Positions 8,831-18,049 of a stretch of 64,000 nucleotides of DNA are shown here, piece by piece. The stretch is from assembly GCF_024171565.1 (NCBI RefSeq), contig NZ_JALJZZ010000002.1:616031-680030 (forward strand), written 5' to 3'. The position numbers and the translations under genes are program-made. The notes beneath the pieces were generated by a model. It was not told the origin of the DNA. It made no database searches and saw only the letters and a list, made by a program, of their open reading frames with translations. Within the stretch, counting starts at the first letter, position 1, and each line of letters starts with the position of its first letter. The stretch is from Okibacterium sp. HSC-33S16 (GTDB taxonomy: Bacteria > Actinomycetota > Actinomycetes > Actinomycetales > Microbacteriaceae).

Positions 8831-9945
8831 ACGTTCTCCAGAGAATCCCACTCGTCGACTTGGCAGCTCAGCAAGCAGAAGTGAATGAGGAAATCACCGC
8901 CGGGATAAAGGAGGTGTTTGAAAGCACCTCATTTATCGGAGGAAGACAAGTCGGGCAATTCGAGGAGGCGTACGCACGAATGATCGGAGCGCGACATTGC
9001 GTAGGGGTCGCAAACGGCACCGACGCACTCGAACTCGCATTGCGTGCCTCAGGCGTTACTCCGGGTGGCGAAGTCATCCTGCCAGCCAACACTTTCATCG
9101 CCACCGCCGAAGCGGTGTGCCGAGTCGGTGCGCATCCTGTGCTTGTGGATGTCGATCCCACTTATCTCCTCATTGATCCACAACGTATTGCCGAAGCGGT
9201 AACTGATGCCACCCAGGCGATCATTCCTGTGCATCTTTTCGGGCAGGTAGCGCCAGTCGAGGCCATACAGCCCGTCGCGGATGCCAGTGGAGCGGTCATT
9301 GTGGAGGACGCCGCTCAAGCGCAGGGCGCCACCCGTCACGGGCGGTATGCGGGAACGTGGGGCGCAGCAGCTGCAACTAGTTTCTACCCGGGGAAAAATC
9401 TCGGGGCGGCAGGCGATGCGGGCGCTGTGACAACGAATAGTGACGCGATAGCCGCTCAGGTTCGGCTCTTGGGAGCTCACGGGAGCTCAATCAAGTACCA
9501 ACATGATGTGATCGGAATGAACTCGCGCCTCGACACGATTCAAGCAGTGGTGTTGAACGCGAAGTTGGCTCGACTGGCTGAATGGAATGAACGACGTCGG
9601 GTTGCGGCGCAGTACTACTCCGAGTTGCTCAACGGCGTCGCCGGCGTCACGCTTCCCGCCACCGCCGACGGAAACGTTGATGTCTGGCACCTGTATGTCA
9701 TTCGAGTCACCGAACGGGATCGGGTGATGCAGGCGCTCAGCGATGTAGGCATCGGTGTCGGCGTTCACTATCCGGTGCCAGTGCACCGCACTCCGGCGTT
9801 TGCACACCTCGGACATGCAACTGGCGCCTTCCCCGTCGCAGAAAGCGCCGCCTCAACGATGCTGTCTCTTCCGCTTTATCCCCACATCACTCCTGAACAA
9901 CAGCGCTACGTAGCACATCACGTGGAGAATGCGTTGCAGTCGTGA
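8827..9945 (+). CDS. DegT/DnrJ/EryC1/StrS family aminotransferase (second copy, WbpE/WlbC-like)
   Basis: The 372-residue protein opens with IPLVDLAAQQ and has a GRQVGQFEEAYA segment characteristic of the WbpE/WlbC/WecE branch. The PLP lysine is in FYPGKNLGAAGDAG near residue 190. WbpE/WlbC enzymes aminate C3 of a UDP-3-keto-glucuronate produced by a WlbA-type Gfo/Idh oxidoreductase, and one such oxidoreductase is in the same operon at 4896. A matching WlbB/WbpD-like N-acetyltransferase is at 25342. A diacetamido-uronic acid route is therefore possible but unproven. It is coupled by 4-nt overlaps on both sides. Confidence 0.88.
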   Translation: MNVLQRIPLVDLAAQQAEVNEEITAGIKEVFESTSFIGGRQVGQFEEAYARMIGARHCVGVANGTDALELALRASGVTPGGEVILPANTFIATAEAVCRVGAHPVLVDVDPTYLLIDPQRIAEAVTDATQAIIPVHLFGQVAPVEAIQPVADASGAVIVEDAAQAQGATRHGRYAGTWGAAAATSFYPGKNLGAAGDAGAVTTNSDAIAAQVRLLGAHGSSIKYQHDVIGMNSRLDTIQAVVLNAKLARLAEWNERRRVAAQYYSELLNGVAGVTLPATADGNVDVWHLYVIRVTERDRVMQALSDVGIGVGVHYPVPVHRTPAFAHLGHATGAFPVAESAASTMLSLPLYPHITPEQQRYVAHHVENALQS

Positions 9946-11447
9946 GCAGAACTAGTCAGGCGCACACCACTCGGCCGGGCCCTGGCGCTTCAAGCGCCTT
10001 CGGCTGGAGTCTGGCTAACACCGTCGTGTCTCGACTAGCGACGCTTGGCATCGGCATCGTTCTAGCCCGAGTTCTCGGACCAGAATCCTTCGGCACATTC
10101 GCAGTTGCGCTTATCGCGCTTATGGCCGTATTGAGCTTCAATGAGTTGGGCGTCAGCCTCGCGATCGTGCGCTGGCCTGACGACCCCAGACGAATAGTCC
10201 CGACCGTCAACACGATATCTGTGTTGGGTAGTGCCGTGTTCTGTACCGGGGCTTTTATGGCGGCCCCCGTCTTTACCGCCGCGATGGGAGATCCCGAGGC
10301 CACCGATGTGGTTCGGGTGCTCATCGTCAGTGTGCTCGTCAACGGCGTGGTGGCCTCACCAGCGGCGCTTCTTCAACGCGCTTTCCGCGAGAAGCCTCGC
10401 ATGGTCATCGACCAAATCAATGTCTGGCTGGGCTCTGTCTTGTCCATCGTTCTAGCACTCGCAGGCATGGGAGCGATGTCGCTTGCCATCGGACGGGTGG
10501 CGGGGAGCATCGTTGCCGCAATACTCTTCCTCGTCGTATCGCCGATCCCCTACCGGTTTGGTCTCGACCGGTCGGTAGTAGGTCCGCTGCTCCGCTTCGG
10601 TGTGCCGTTGGCCGGTACCAGCATCGTGGTCTTCATCGTTGGCTACGCGGATCAACTGATCGTGGGAAGTGTGCTGGGAGCTATGTTCCTCGGGTATTAC
10701 GTTCTCGCCTTCAACCTCTCAAGCTGGCCGGTGAGTATCGTCTCTCAACCCCTTCGACGCGTGGCACCGGCTGCGTTCTCTTCTCTCCAACACCGTGAGG
10801 AAGACAACCAGAAGGCGTTCGTATCTTTAGCGGGAATCGTCGCCGCCGCAATCCTCCCCCTAATTGCATTCATCGCCGGGTCGGCAGTTCCCCTGGTGAC
10901 CTTCGTTTACGGCGAGGTTTGGGTGCCGGCAGCATCCGCTCTATCCTGGCTGGTTGTCGGTGCAGCGTGCCGGGTCTTTTGTGAGTTGGCCTATGACTAC
11001 CTCGTGGTGAAAGGCTTGTCCGGTACCGTTTTCTCGGTGCAGGCAGGGAGCCTGGTCGTCCTGATACCTGCGCTCATTGCAGGAGCGATGACGTTCGGAC
11101 TTGGCGGTTTGGCTGCGGCTCAAGCGGCAACGTCTTTGCTCGTGATTCTTCCTCTCTATCTGTGGCGGTTGAGCCGCAGCGGAATCGCGGTTCGGCGTCT
11201 TGCGAAGGCCGTCCGGTTGCCCATCGCCAGTGCTGCACTTGTAGGGCTTACGGCTTGGGGCCTTGCCTCGTGGCTTCATCACCCGTTCTGGACCCTTGCT
11301 TTCGGGGGCCTGATTGCAGGCTTTGTATCGTTGGCCTTGCTGTATAGGCGTCGAGCAGATCTCGCTCTATTGAAAGGGATAGGACCAGCAGCAGTAGCCA
11401 ATGAATCTTCGCGTGCCGTCCGGCCGGATGAGGAGAAAGTGCAATGA
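9942..11447 (+). CDS. Wzx-type oligosaccharide flippase
   Basis: The 501-residue polytopic membrane protein has about 12-14 hydrophobic helices. Its N-terminal FGWSLANTVVSRLATLGIGI and LARVLGPESFGTFAVA pattern is diagnostic of the polysaccharide transporter / MATE-like flippases. It should move the undecaprenyl-linked repeat unit across the cytoplasmic membrane before Wzy polymerisation. The GTG start overlaps the preceding stop. The partner polymerase is likely the convergent gene ending at 13782, and the priming enzyme the sugar-phosphate transferase at 26039. Confidence 0.85.
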   Translation: MSRTSQAHTTRPGPGASSAFGWSLANTVVSRLATLGIGIVLARVLGPESFGTFAVALIALMAVLSFNELGVSLAIVRWPDDPRRIVPTVNTISVLGSAVFCTGAFMAAPVFTAAMGDPEATDVVRVLIVSVLVNGVVASPAALLQRAFREKPRMVIDQINVWLGSVLSIVLALAGMGAMSLAIGRVAGSIVAAILFLVVSPIPYRFGLDRSVVGPLLRFGVPLAGTSIVVFIVGYADQLIVGSVLGAMFLGYYVLAFNLSSWPVSIVSQPLRRVAPAAFSSLQHREEDNQKAFVSLAGIVAAAILPLIAFIAGSAVPLVTFVYGEVWVPAASALSWLVVGAACRVFCELAYDYLVVKGLSGTVFSVQAGSLVVLIPALIAGAMTFGLGGLAAAQAATSLLVILPLYLWRLSRSGIAVRRLAKAVRLPIASAALVGLTAWGLASWLHHPFWTLAFGGLIAGFVSLALLYRRRADLALLKGIGPAAVANESSRAVRPDEEKVQ

Positions 11448-12700
11448 AAGTCGTCGTTTACCCGCACGATCTCGCATTGGGCGGAAGCCAACTGAACGCC
11501 ATAGAGCTTGCGGGTGCAGTTCAGTCAACGGGGAACTCCGCCGTGATCGTAGGGCGCCCAGGGGCGCTCGTAAGCCGAATTCGCGATCTTGGTCTGGAGT
11601 TCATCGAAGTACCGCCGCCCGGTCGCCGGCCGTCACCGTCCATCGCGAGATTCCTCGCTCGGTTGGTCGACGATCGCGGAATAGATGTTATTCATGGTTA
11701 TGAATGGCCGCCGACTCTGGAAGCGGTAATGGCTTCAAAGCTGAACCCGGCCGTCTCCGTGGTGTCCACAGTGATGTCTATGGCTGTGGCTCCTTTCATA
11801 CCTAAAACAGTCCCGCTCATCGTTGGGACGGAGCAGATTAGGGCCGCAGAGATCGGATTCGGTCGATCCAGTGTTGACACGCTTGAACCGCCGGTGGACC
11901 TCACGTTCAACGCTCCGGGCCTCGAGCTCAATCGCGAAGGTTTTAAGGCGAAATGGGGAATCGACGACCACCGGCACACAGTCGTAGCGGTGAGTCGACT
12001 AGCTCATGAACTGAAGCTCGAAGGTCTTCTGTCTGCGATGGACGGGATCGCTTTCGTGAACGAGACGATTCCCGTTCGTCTGGTAATTGTTGGTGACGGT
12101 CCCGCACGCGCGGTGGTGCGCGACCGTGCCCATTCAATCAATTCTCAACATGGAGCCGGGACCATCGTTCTGGTTGGCGAACTCGATGACCCTCGCGTCG
12201 CTTACGACATCGCAGATGTGACGCTTGGAATGGGGGGCTCCGCGTTAAGAGCGTTGGCTTTCAACAAGCCGCTCATTGTGCAGGGCGAGCAGGGGTTTTG
12301 GAAGCTCCTCACGCCGGAGTCGCTCGCAGGTTTCCTTTGGACGGGGTGGTACGGGACCGGGGTCGCAGTTGATCAAGGAGCCCGTGCCCTCGCCAATATT
12401 TTGTCGCCGCTGTTGTTGGACGCAGAGTTGCGAAACAGGCTGGGGGCATTTGGCCGACAGACTGTTGAGCAGAGATTCTCGTTGGAGCAGGCCAGCATCC
12501 GGCAGCTCGACATTTACCGGGCTGCCATGGCATCGAAGATTGACCCAACTACTGCGACCTTTCACGAGGCGGCAGCTGGCGTGCGGTACGCGTCTTACTA
12601 CGCGGCGAAGCGATTCCGCCGCGCAATGGGGCGCGAGCGTACGGATGACTTCAATGCGCGCCCGGTGACGCAGACACGAATGAGTGGAGTATCCAAATGA
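11444..12700 (+). CDS. Glycosyltransferase, GT4-like
   Basis: The 418-residue protein has a GT-B architecture. An N-terminal acceptor half begins with VVYPHDLALGGSQLNA, and a nucleotide-binding half contains VAVSRLAHELKLEGL, VIVGDGPARAVV and an MGGSALRALAFNKPLIV region, all typical of GT4 retaining transferases. It probably adds one sugar to the lipid-linked EPS repeat unit on the cytoplasmic face. ATGA overlaps couple it to the flippase before it and the glycosyltransferase after it. The acceptor-side residues are too variable to name donor or linkage. Confidence 0.8.
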   Translation: MKVVVYPHDLALGGSQLNAIELAGAVQSTGNSAVIVGRPGALVSRIRDLGLEFIEVPPPGRRPSPSIARFLARLVDDRGIDVIHGYEWPPTLEAVMASKLNPAVSVVSTVMSMAVAPFIPKTVPLIVGTEQIRAAEIGFGRSSVDTLEPPVDLTFNAPGLELNREGFKAKWGIDDHRHTVVAVSRLAHELKLEGLLSAMDGIAFVNETIPVRLVIVGDGPARAVVRDRAHSINSQHGAGTIVLVGELDDPRVAYDIADVTLGMGGSALRALAFNKPLIVQGEQGFWKLLTPESLAGFLWTGWYGTGVAVDQGARALANILSPLLLDAELRNRLGAFGRQTVEQRFSLEQASIRQLDIYRAAMASKIDPTTATFHEAAAGVRYASYYAAKRFRRAMGRERTDDFNARPVTQTRMSGVSK

Positions 12701-13830
12701 GCCGCGACACGGTCATCTTCATCGCCGGTTGCCGTTGGAATGACGTGGCGGGTACAGACAAAAGCTTGGCGACCGCGCTTTCACGCTTTGTCGATGTGTT
12801 GTGGGTTGACCCGCCGTTCTCGCTCCTCACTAAGGTTTCCGGACATGGCAACGGTGTCGACGGTGTGAGCCAGGAGGCCCCGCGGGTGTGGCGCCTCCAG
12901 GTTCGCACCGTCCCGGGGGCATCGATGCGCGCGTCTTTGGGCTTTCTTGCCGAACAACAGGTGTCGATGCGGCTTGCGCGAGAGCTTCGGCGATCAGACC
13001 GAAGAGTTCTTGCAACCATCGTCGCTTCCCCTCGAGCGACCTTTCCCCGTTCCGTAGACGGGGCCAAGATTCTCTATGCGACGGATGATTGGCTTGAAGG
13101 CGCATCGCTGATGAGTCTTGATCGAAAGAGGGTTGAGCAGACTCTGGTGCGCAATCTCCGGGCTTGCGACATTGCCTATGGTGTCTCCGCTGGCGTCGTT
13201 GAAATGCTCGCCAATCTCTCTGTGCCTGGGCGTGTGGAGATTCTGGCGAACGGATGCGACGAGTTTGACTCACTGCCTTACGTGGTCAGCGAGACACCCA
13301 CCGCGGGGCTCATCGGCCAGTTGAACGAACGACTGGATTTTGACGTGCTGGACTCGGTTGCCCGGAGCGGAACGGCTCTGCTGATCATCGGTCCGCGGAC
13401 GGAACGGGATGCAGAAGTCGGGAAACGCCTCGACCACTTGCTTACCCTTCCAAACGTAACCTGGCTCGGACGACTGCCCCAGGAGCAACTGCGAAAACAC
13501 CTCGCGAGGATGACGGTCGGACTGACTCCGTACCGAAACACCCCATTCAACCGGGCGAGCTTTCCGCTGAAGACGCTTGAATACCTTGCAGCGGGACTGC
13601 CGGTCGTTTCCACGGATTTGCCGGCGGCGCGCTGGCTCAACACGCCTGATATCCGTGTCAGCTCTACGGTCGAGGAGTTCACACGGCAGGTTTCTGATGT
13701 CCTCAGAGAAATGCCTGACGAAGCGGCGCGGAACCGGCGATCTGAATTCGCCCGTAACCATACCTGGGGCGCGCGGGCGGATCAGTTGATGGAAGCACTT
13801 CGGGAGCTGTCGGTTCCTACCGCCGCGTGA
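12697..13830 (+). CDS. Glycosyltransferase, GT-B fold (TuaH-like)
   Basis: The 377-residue protein starts with DTVIFIAGCRWND and has the C-terminal signature FPLKTLEYLAAGLPVVSTDLP, matching glycosyltransferases of the GT4/TuaH kind. The VDGAKILYATDDW segment before the donor domain is also typical of that group. It is the last gene of the plus-strand EPS operon. Its 3' end overlaps by 49 bp the 3' end of the convergent Wzy-like gene, with no room for a conventional terminator. Donor sugar and linkage are unknown. Confidence 0.78.
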   Translation: MSRDTVIFIAGCRWNDVAGTDKSLATALSRFVDVLWVDPPFSLLTKVSGHGNGVDGVSQEAPRVWRLQVRTVPGASMRASLGFLAEQQVSMRLARELRRSDRRVLATIVASPRATFPRSVDGAKILYATDDWLEGASLMSLDRKRVEQTLVRNLRACDIAYGVSAGVVEMLANLSVPGRVEILANGCDEFDSLPYVVSETPTAGLIGQLNERLDFDVLDSVARSGTALLIIGPRTERDAEVGKRLDHLLTLPNVTWLGRLPQEQLRKHLARMTVGLTPYRNTPFNRASFPLKTLEYLAAGLPVVSTDLPAARWLNTPDIRVSSTVEEFTRQVSDVLREMPDEAARNRRSEFARNHTWGARADQLMEALRELSVPTAA

Positions 13831-15143
13831 GAGCGGGACTCACGGTTGGACAGCATCCAGTAAGCCCCGCATAAGCCACAAACGAGGAACAGTGTGCCCC
13901 CAGCCATGGGGAACGCCAACGCGTCAAAGAACGCGGTGAGGGTGCCTCCGGCGCAGATGGAAGCTCCGAGGGCTTGGCCCAGTCCGCGTTGCAGCGGATC
14001 GAGCGTGTGCCGTCGAGCAGTGAATGCGCTGAGGGCGCTGGTGATTAGAACGGCAACGAACGCACAAAGCCCGACGAGTCCGACATCCATCAGGAGTTGG
14101 AGATATTGGTTGTCCAGTATTCGGTACATCGGAAGGAACGTGCCGAATCCTCTTCCGAGTAAAGGATTTCGCAGGAAAAAATCCATGACGAGGTCGTAGC
14201 TCGACGTGCGGGATTGCGCGCTGGGATCCTCGGAGATGTTGCCGAAAAGGTAGCGCAGTGTGCCGATCATTCCGGGCACCAGTGCATAGACGGCGATGAG
14301 CAGACCGAAGGCCGCCAGCAACGCGCGAATCTTGGTGGGTCGTGGCCACGTGGGGAAGAGGATAAGTACCCCAATGAGAAGTCCGAGCAGCGCAGACCTT
14401 GAGCTCGACAAGGTCAAGGCAACAACAATGGCCGCAACCGGCCCCCAGCGCAGCAGAAGATGTCGGTTTTTATCGTTCAGTGCAAGTGTCAGCGCAATGG
14501 GAAAGATAAGAGAGAGCACTGTCGCATATTCCAGAGGGTGCATCGCCGTGCCAGCCGCACGAGCAAAACCGCTTCTGTCTTGCACGCTCGAGAAAGGCTG
14601 AGTGGGAGTGAGCCCCGGAATGGAGATCGAGTCGACAAAGGACTGCTCGGTCAAAAACTGAAGCAAGCCCAGACTGGCCATGAGGCCGCCTGCGATAACC
14701 AGCCGACGCAGAAACACGACAAATCGAGCCCGGCTGGGTATCCCGTCGTGGGCCAGGAGCAAAACCCCGGCGAGGCCTGCCAGCCTGATGAGTCCTAGAT
14801 CAGCACCGTTGGCCTCCTGTGTACTGAGTGGACGTGTCATGGCGATGATGTAGCTCGCGAGAACCGTTGCGAGGAAGATCAGTTGGCTGGTTGCCACCGG
14901 TCGATGCCGAAAGGCGAATGCCGATTCCTGACGCTGCAGGTGAAACCAGAGCCACCAAATCAAAGCAGCCAGGCCGCACCAGACCGAAGGTGAACCTGCG
15001 CCGCCAAGCGCCGGCACGATTCGGTCGGATGGCACAAGGTACAGCACCGCGAGGTACAGGGTGAGGATGGTGACCGCGTCAGTCTTGGGCGGAGTGGTCC
15101 GCACAGCGTCAGAGTTTTGGGAACGCCGTGAAGGCAGGATCAT
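13782..15143 (-). CDS. O-antigen ligase / Wzy polymerase-like membrane protein
   Basis: The 453-residue protein has about 11-12 predicted membrane helices and a large periplasmic-type loop containing NPLLGRGFGTF. That hydrophobic-loop pattern is the Wzy_C/O-antigen ligase signature. It is the best candidate for the polymerase that joins flipped repeat units on the outer face of the membrane. I preferred ATG 15143 over the adjacent GTG 15146 because GAAGG is spaced 8 nt from it. It lies 11 bp after the Wzz-like gene and is probably cotranscribed with it. Its 3' end overlaps the convergent glycosyltransferase gene. Confidence 0.8.
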   Translation of the reverse strand: MILPSRRSQNSDAVRTTPPKTDAVTILTLYLAVLYLVPSDRIVPALGGAGSPSVWCGLAALIWWLWFHLQRQESAFAFRHRPVATSQLIFLATVLASYIIAMTRPLSTQEANGADLGLIRLAGLAGVLLLAHDGIPSRARFVVFLRRLVIAGGLMASLGLLQFLTEQSFVDSISIPGLTPTQPFSSVQDRSGFARAAGTAMHPLEYATVLSLIFPIALTLALNDKNRHLLLRWGPVAAIVVALTLSSSRSALLGLLIGVLILFPTWPRPTKIRALLAAFGLLIAVYALVPGMIGTLRYLFGNISEDPSAQSRTSSYDLVMDFFLRNPLLGRGFGTFLPMYRILDNQYLQLLMDVGLVGLCAFVAVLITSALSAFTARRHTLDPLQRGLGQALGASICAGGTLTAFFDALAFPMAGGTLFLVCGLCGAYWMLSNRESRSHAAVGTDSSRSASIN

Positions 15144-15154
15144 CACGGGCGCCT

Positions 15155-15928
15155 TCAGCGGCGTGGAGCGAGTAACTCGTCCCGGTCGGCTGATTCCCGC
15201 CGGTCGAGATCGGGGTCGTCACTGGGTTCAAGCGAAGCGTCGAGTTCGTCTGCAATCGACGGTGCTGAGGAAGCTTTTCGACGCTTTTGACCCGCCCGGT
15301 TCGATGGTTCTGGCGTCGCTGCCAGTCGCGCTCGCCGCGCCATCAATCGCCCGTCGATGAACCCGGTGAGAAGGATCGTCGCGGCGAAACCTACACCGAT
15401 TAGAGCAAGAGTGGCCTGTAAGCGTGTCTTCTCGTTGAGGGTCGCCTCCGTATCCATGGTGATGGTCATCGCCGTGATTCGCGAGTACTCGGGGACATCA
15501 AGCTCTGTCTGAAGCGACGAGAGCGCAAGCGGGACAGCGTCTACAACTTCGTCGATCATGTCCAGCGCAGCGTCTTCAGTTCCGGCAGAGCTCTCAATTG
15601 CCAGTATCGGCCCGCTCGTGGTTGCATCAGGCGCGACTGTATAACTTTTGCTCGTGTCGCTGCCTTCGATGGGTGCCCTGACCACGTCGGAGTCGATACG
15701 TCTGGCGAGGATATCGAGAGCCTGGCCAAGTCCGCTGAGGTAGAGGTAAGGATTGCCGCCTTCGGTCACGCTCGTCGCCGGCGGGAGCAAGACCATGCTT
15801 GCCCGGGCATCGTATGACACCGGCACGGTGTTGTAGGCAAGCATCGCGAGTCCGCCAGTCGCAATCAGTCCCACGAGAACGAGGTACCAGCGCCGGCCCA
15901 AGCTCGAAATCAAATCCCTCAGGTACAT
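15155..15928 (-). CDS. Wzz-like polysaccharide chain-length/copolymerase membrane protein
   Basis: The 257-residue protein has two membrane helices, near residues 14-34 and 172-192, enclosing an extracytoplasmic domain. This is the topology of Wzz/CapA polysaccharide copolymerases. The N-terminal LRDLISSLGRRWYLVLVGLIATGG matches the Wzz-type start. The cytoplasmic tail is charged and low-complexity and carries no Walker motifs, so no kinase is fused. It should set chain length together with the adjacent Wzy-like protein. A candidate operator palindrome lies 37 bp before its ATG. Confidence 0.75.
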   Translation of the reverse strand: MYLRDLISSLGRRWYLVLVGLIATGGLAMLAYNTVPVSYDARASMVLLPPATSVTEGGNPYLYLSGLGQALDILARRIDSDVVRAPIEGSDTSKSYTVAPDATTSGPILAIESSAGTEDAALDMIDEVVDAVPLALSSLQTELDVPEYSRITAMTITMDTEATLNEKTRLQATLALIGVGFAATILLTGFIDGRLMARRARLAATPEPSNRAGQKRRKASSAPSIADELDASLEPSDDPDLDRRESADRDELLAPRR

Positions 15929-15964
15929 CGGAAGATCCTGTCCCCTCAGCGTCGATGCTCAAAG

Positions 15965-15979
15965 GCGAGCATTCCTCAC
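15965..15979. promoter_or_regulatory. 15-bp palindrome before the Wzz-Wzy operon
   Basis: GCGAGCATTCCTCAC matches the perfect palindrome GTGAGGATTCCTCAC at 27806 in 13 of 15 positions. It lies 37-51 bp upstream of the Wzz-like start codon in a 137-bp intergenic gap. This is the location expected for an operator overlapping the promoter or start site. The role is inferred from recurrence at other EPS promoters. Confidence 0.55.
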
Positions 15980-16065
15980 AAGTTTTCCATGATGCTGGCT
16001 GAAGCAGGCGTCCCAGTTAGGGGGGCGAGTGCCGATGAATGCGTCGCAGCCGGAACCGCGCTGCC

Positions 16066-17931
16066 TCAGCGGGAGATTCGGTAGACGTGATAGCTGTATT
16101 CCTCGCGGAAAGTATCGCTGAAGTGGCTTGACTCATCGACCGGAATGCTTCTGTCCTCAAATAGCACTTCGACCGTATCGCCGTCGATCCCGGGCGGTAG
16201 AGAGAAAGTCCTGGGTCCCGGCTGGCTGGCACCGTCCACCATGGCAAAAAGATAGATGTCGTCGCCATAGGACTTCAGCATTGTGTCCATGTCTGGCCCA
16301 GCGGTGAAGTCGTATGACTGGGAGTTCAACACGGGTGCGAGTGCCGCAATCTGATGATTGATTGTCTTGGCGGCTTCTACCTGAGCTGCACCGCAGAAGC
16401 CCGCGGTCACCTGGGACTGGCGAAAGATGCTGCTGCCTGGGCATGGCCCGGTGAAGCTTTGGTTGAAGTAGGCAATCCCACGAGCTTCATGGATGAGAGA
16501 GTTCATCACAGCACCCCGGAGCTGGCCGGGCTTGATGTTCGCTGTGAAGGGGCCTTCGCCCGGGCCACCGTTGAGGTTTTCCACCCACTGCCACAGTGGC
16601 TGCAGTATGCCGTCAGCCGCGTCGCGAATCCGCAAGGAGTCCAGGGTTTTGCCGTAGCTCGACGAGGTGCGGCAGTTCGACTGTTCGACCGGGACAAGCG
16701 TTGCATCCCGGTATGGCCTCTTGTCGCAATGCGGGATCGTGTACCAGTACATGTCCACAGAAACAGCGTCAGTGTACTTGTTGACGTACGCTTCGGCATC
16801 CGAGGCCGGAAGATCCGAGTTCGAGATCATTTGGGTGAAGTTTGCGTAGTTGAACCGGCCGTTGTCGCCGTAGCCGTCGACGATGCGCTGAAGATGCTCG
16901 CGACCGTCTTCGGGCGTGAACCGCCCATCGACCTCATCGTCAAGAAAGTTACCGACCCAGTTTCCGCTGGCCGCCGTGAAGGTCTCATTCAGTTCGCCGC
17001 CGATCCAGAAGACGCCGTTGTCCTCGAACAGGCTGTACGGCGTTCCCTCCCACATTCCGCTGTAGGTGTTTATGCCTAACGTCTTGTCGTATTGGACTTC
17101 TGCATCGGTGGAAATCCCGTTGTACCAGGCCAGAATTGGAAAGAAAGTGGGGTCGTCCCATCCCGCCGCGTCCGTCACGGGGAATTGCTTCCAGTAGTCC
17201 GACCCGCCCTCCCAGGGAATTCGTGGGAGGTCAAGCGGTGCGCTGGTGGACGGTGTGATCGGAACGAGCGGCGTGGCGGTCTGCTGGGGTGGCGGTGTGC
17301 TCGCTTTGGCGTTCGAGGTTCGTGGTGCCGGGGTTTTGGTGGAGTCTGCGACAAACAGCACGTCGACGAAATAGTTAGTGTTGTGGAAGATGCTTTGTGG
17401 GAATCCTCCGCCGTATTGATAGACGCCCGCGCCGGTCGGGGCGGTGATCGAACCCCGCGTGATAGGCGCGTCGAACCCGTTGATGTCGCCCGAGTACTCA
17501 CCCGTCGGGGCGAAATATGATGCGACATAGCCTGAGCCTGCAGTCACCTGGATGGGCTCAGCGAACTCGGCGATGCGCCAGCCGGACTTCTTCGCGGCCT
17601 TTGATGGCGCGCTGCCCAATACTTCCCCCGCGTTGTCCCAGAGGGTAGCCGTTTGTGTGTCCGGCGCGCTCTCGGGCGCGAAGAACCGGATTCCCGTGAC
17701 AACGCCGCTGCGCGCGCTTGAAAACCGTACCCCCAGTTCGACGGGCATGTCGTCTGAGGTCGCTGATGAAGATGGGGCCGAGGTGAGTGCGAAAATCCCT
17801 CCAATTTCCGCGTCGGCCCGCGGGTTTGAGGCGATACCGACAGCAACGAGAGTGAGCGTCAGTGCAGCCGCAGTCACGATGGCCCGTCTGCGCTGCGATC
17901 GGACGTGGGTAGTCCCGGCTCGGTTGTTCAT
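16066..17931 (-). CDS. Secreted DUF4082 protein with TIM-barrel hydrolase-like domain
   Basis: The 621-residue exported protein has a signal or anchor helix at about residues 17-37 ending in ADA. One DUF4082 module follows (about 45-200), then a Pro/Thr/Ser-rich linker. Residues about 230-621 show successive strand-like motifs (FPILAWYNG, GINTYSG, FWIGGE, NFLDDEVDG, AVSVDMYWY, EARGIAYFNQ), suggesting a glycoside-hydrolase-like TIM barrel. The acidic residues of LDDEVDG are candidate catalytic acids. I could not assign a CAZy family. ATG 17931 was chosen because GGAAG lies about 10 nt upstream and a signal peptide follows directly. It may trim or modify the EPS. An operator-like palindrome is 27 bp upstream. 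Confidence 0.72.
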   Translation of the reverse strand: MNNRAGTTHVRSQRRRAIVTAAALTLTLVAVGIASNPRADAEIGGIFALTSAPSSSATSDDMPVELGVRFSSARSGVVTGIRFFAPESAPDTQTATLWDNAGEVLGSAPSKAAKKSGWRIAEFAEPIQVTAGSGYVASYFAPTGEYSGDINGFDAPITRGSITAPTGAGVYQYGGGFPQSIFHNTNYFVDVLFVADSTKTPAPRTSNAKASTPPPQQTATPLVPITPSTSAPLDLPRIPWEGGSDYWKQFPVTDAAGWDDPTFFPILAWYNGISTDAEVQYDKTLGINTYSGMWEGTPYSLFEDNGVFWIGGELNETFTAASGNWVGNFLDDEVDGRFTPEDGREHLQRIVDGYGDNGRFNYANFTQMISNSDLPASDAEAYVNKYTDAVSVDMYWYTIPHCDKRPYRDATLVPVEQSNCRTSSSYGKTLDSLRIRDAADGILQPLWQWVENLNGGPGEGPFTANIKPGQLRGAVMNSLIHEARGIAYFNQSFTGPCPGSSIFRQSQVTAGFCGAAQVEAAKTINHQIAALAPVLNSQSYDFTAGPDMDTMLKSYGDDIYLFAMVDGASQPGPRTFSLPPGIDGDTVEVLFEDRSIPVDESSHFSDTFREEYSYHVYRISR

Positions 17932-17957
17932 GGCAGAATCGCTTCCGTGGAGATATG

Positions 17958-17972
17958 TCGAGGATTTCTCAC
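17958..17972. promoter_or_regulatory. 15-bp palindrome in the divergent 17931/18050 promoter region
   Basis: TCGAGGATTTCTCAC matches GTGAGGATTCCTCAC at 12 of 15 positions. It sits in the 118-bp gap between the divergent DUF4082-hydrolase and Wzz-like genes, 27 bp from the former start codon. It could control both directions. Function is inferred from recurrence. Confidence 0.5.
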
Positions 17973-18049
17973 TATAGGCCTCAACTGTGTCCCACGTACG
18001 AAGACCGCTTCTCATGCGGCCAAGTCAGCGCGGCGAGCAGGGGCGGGAT

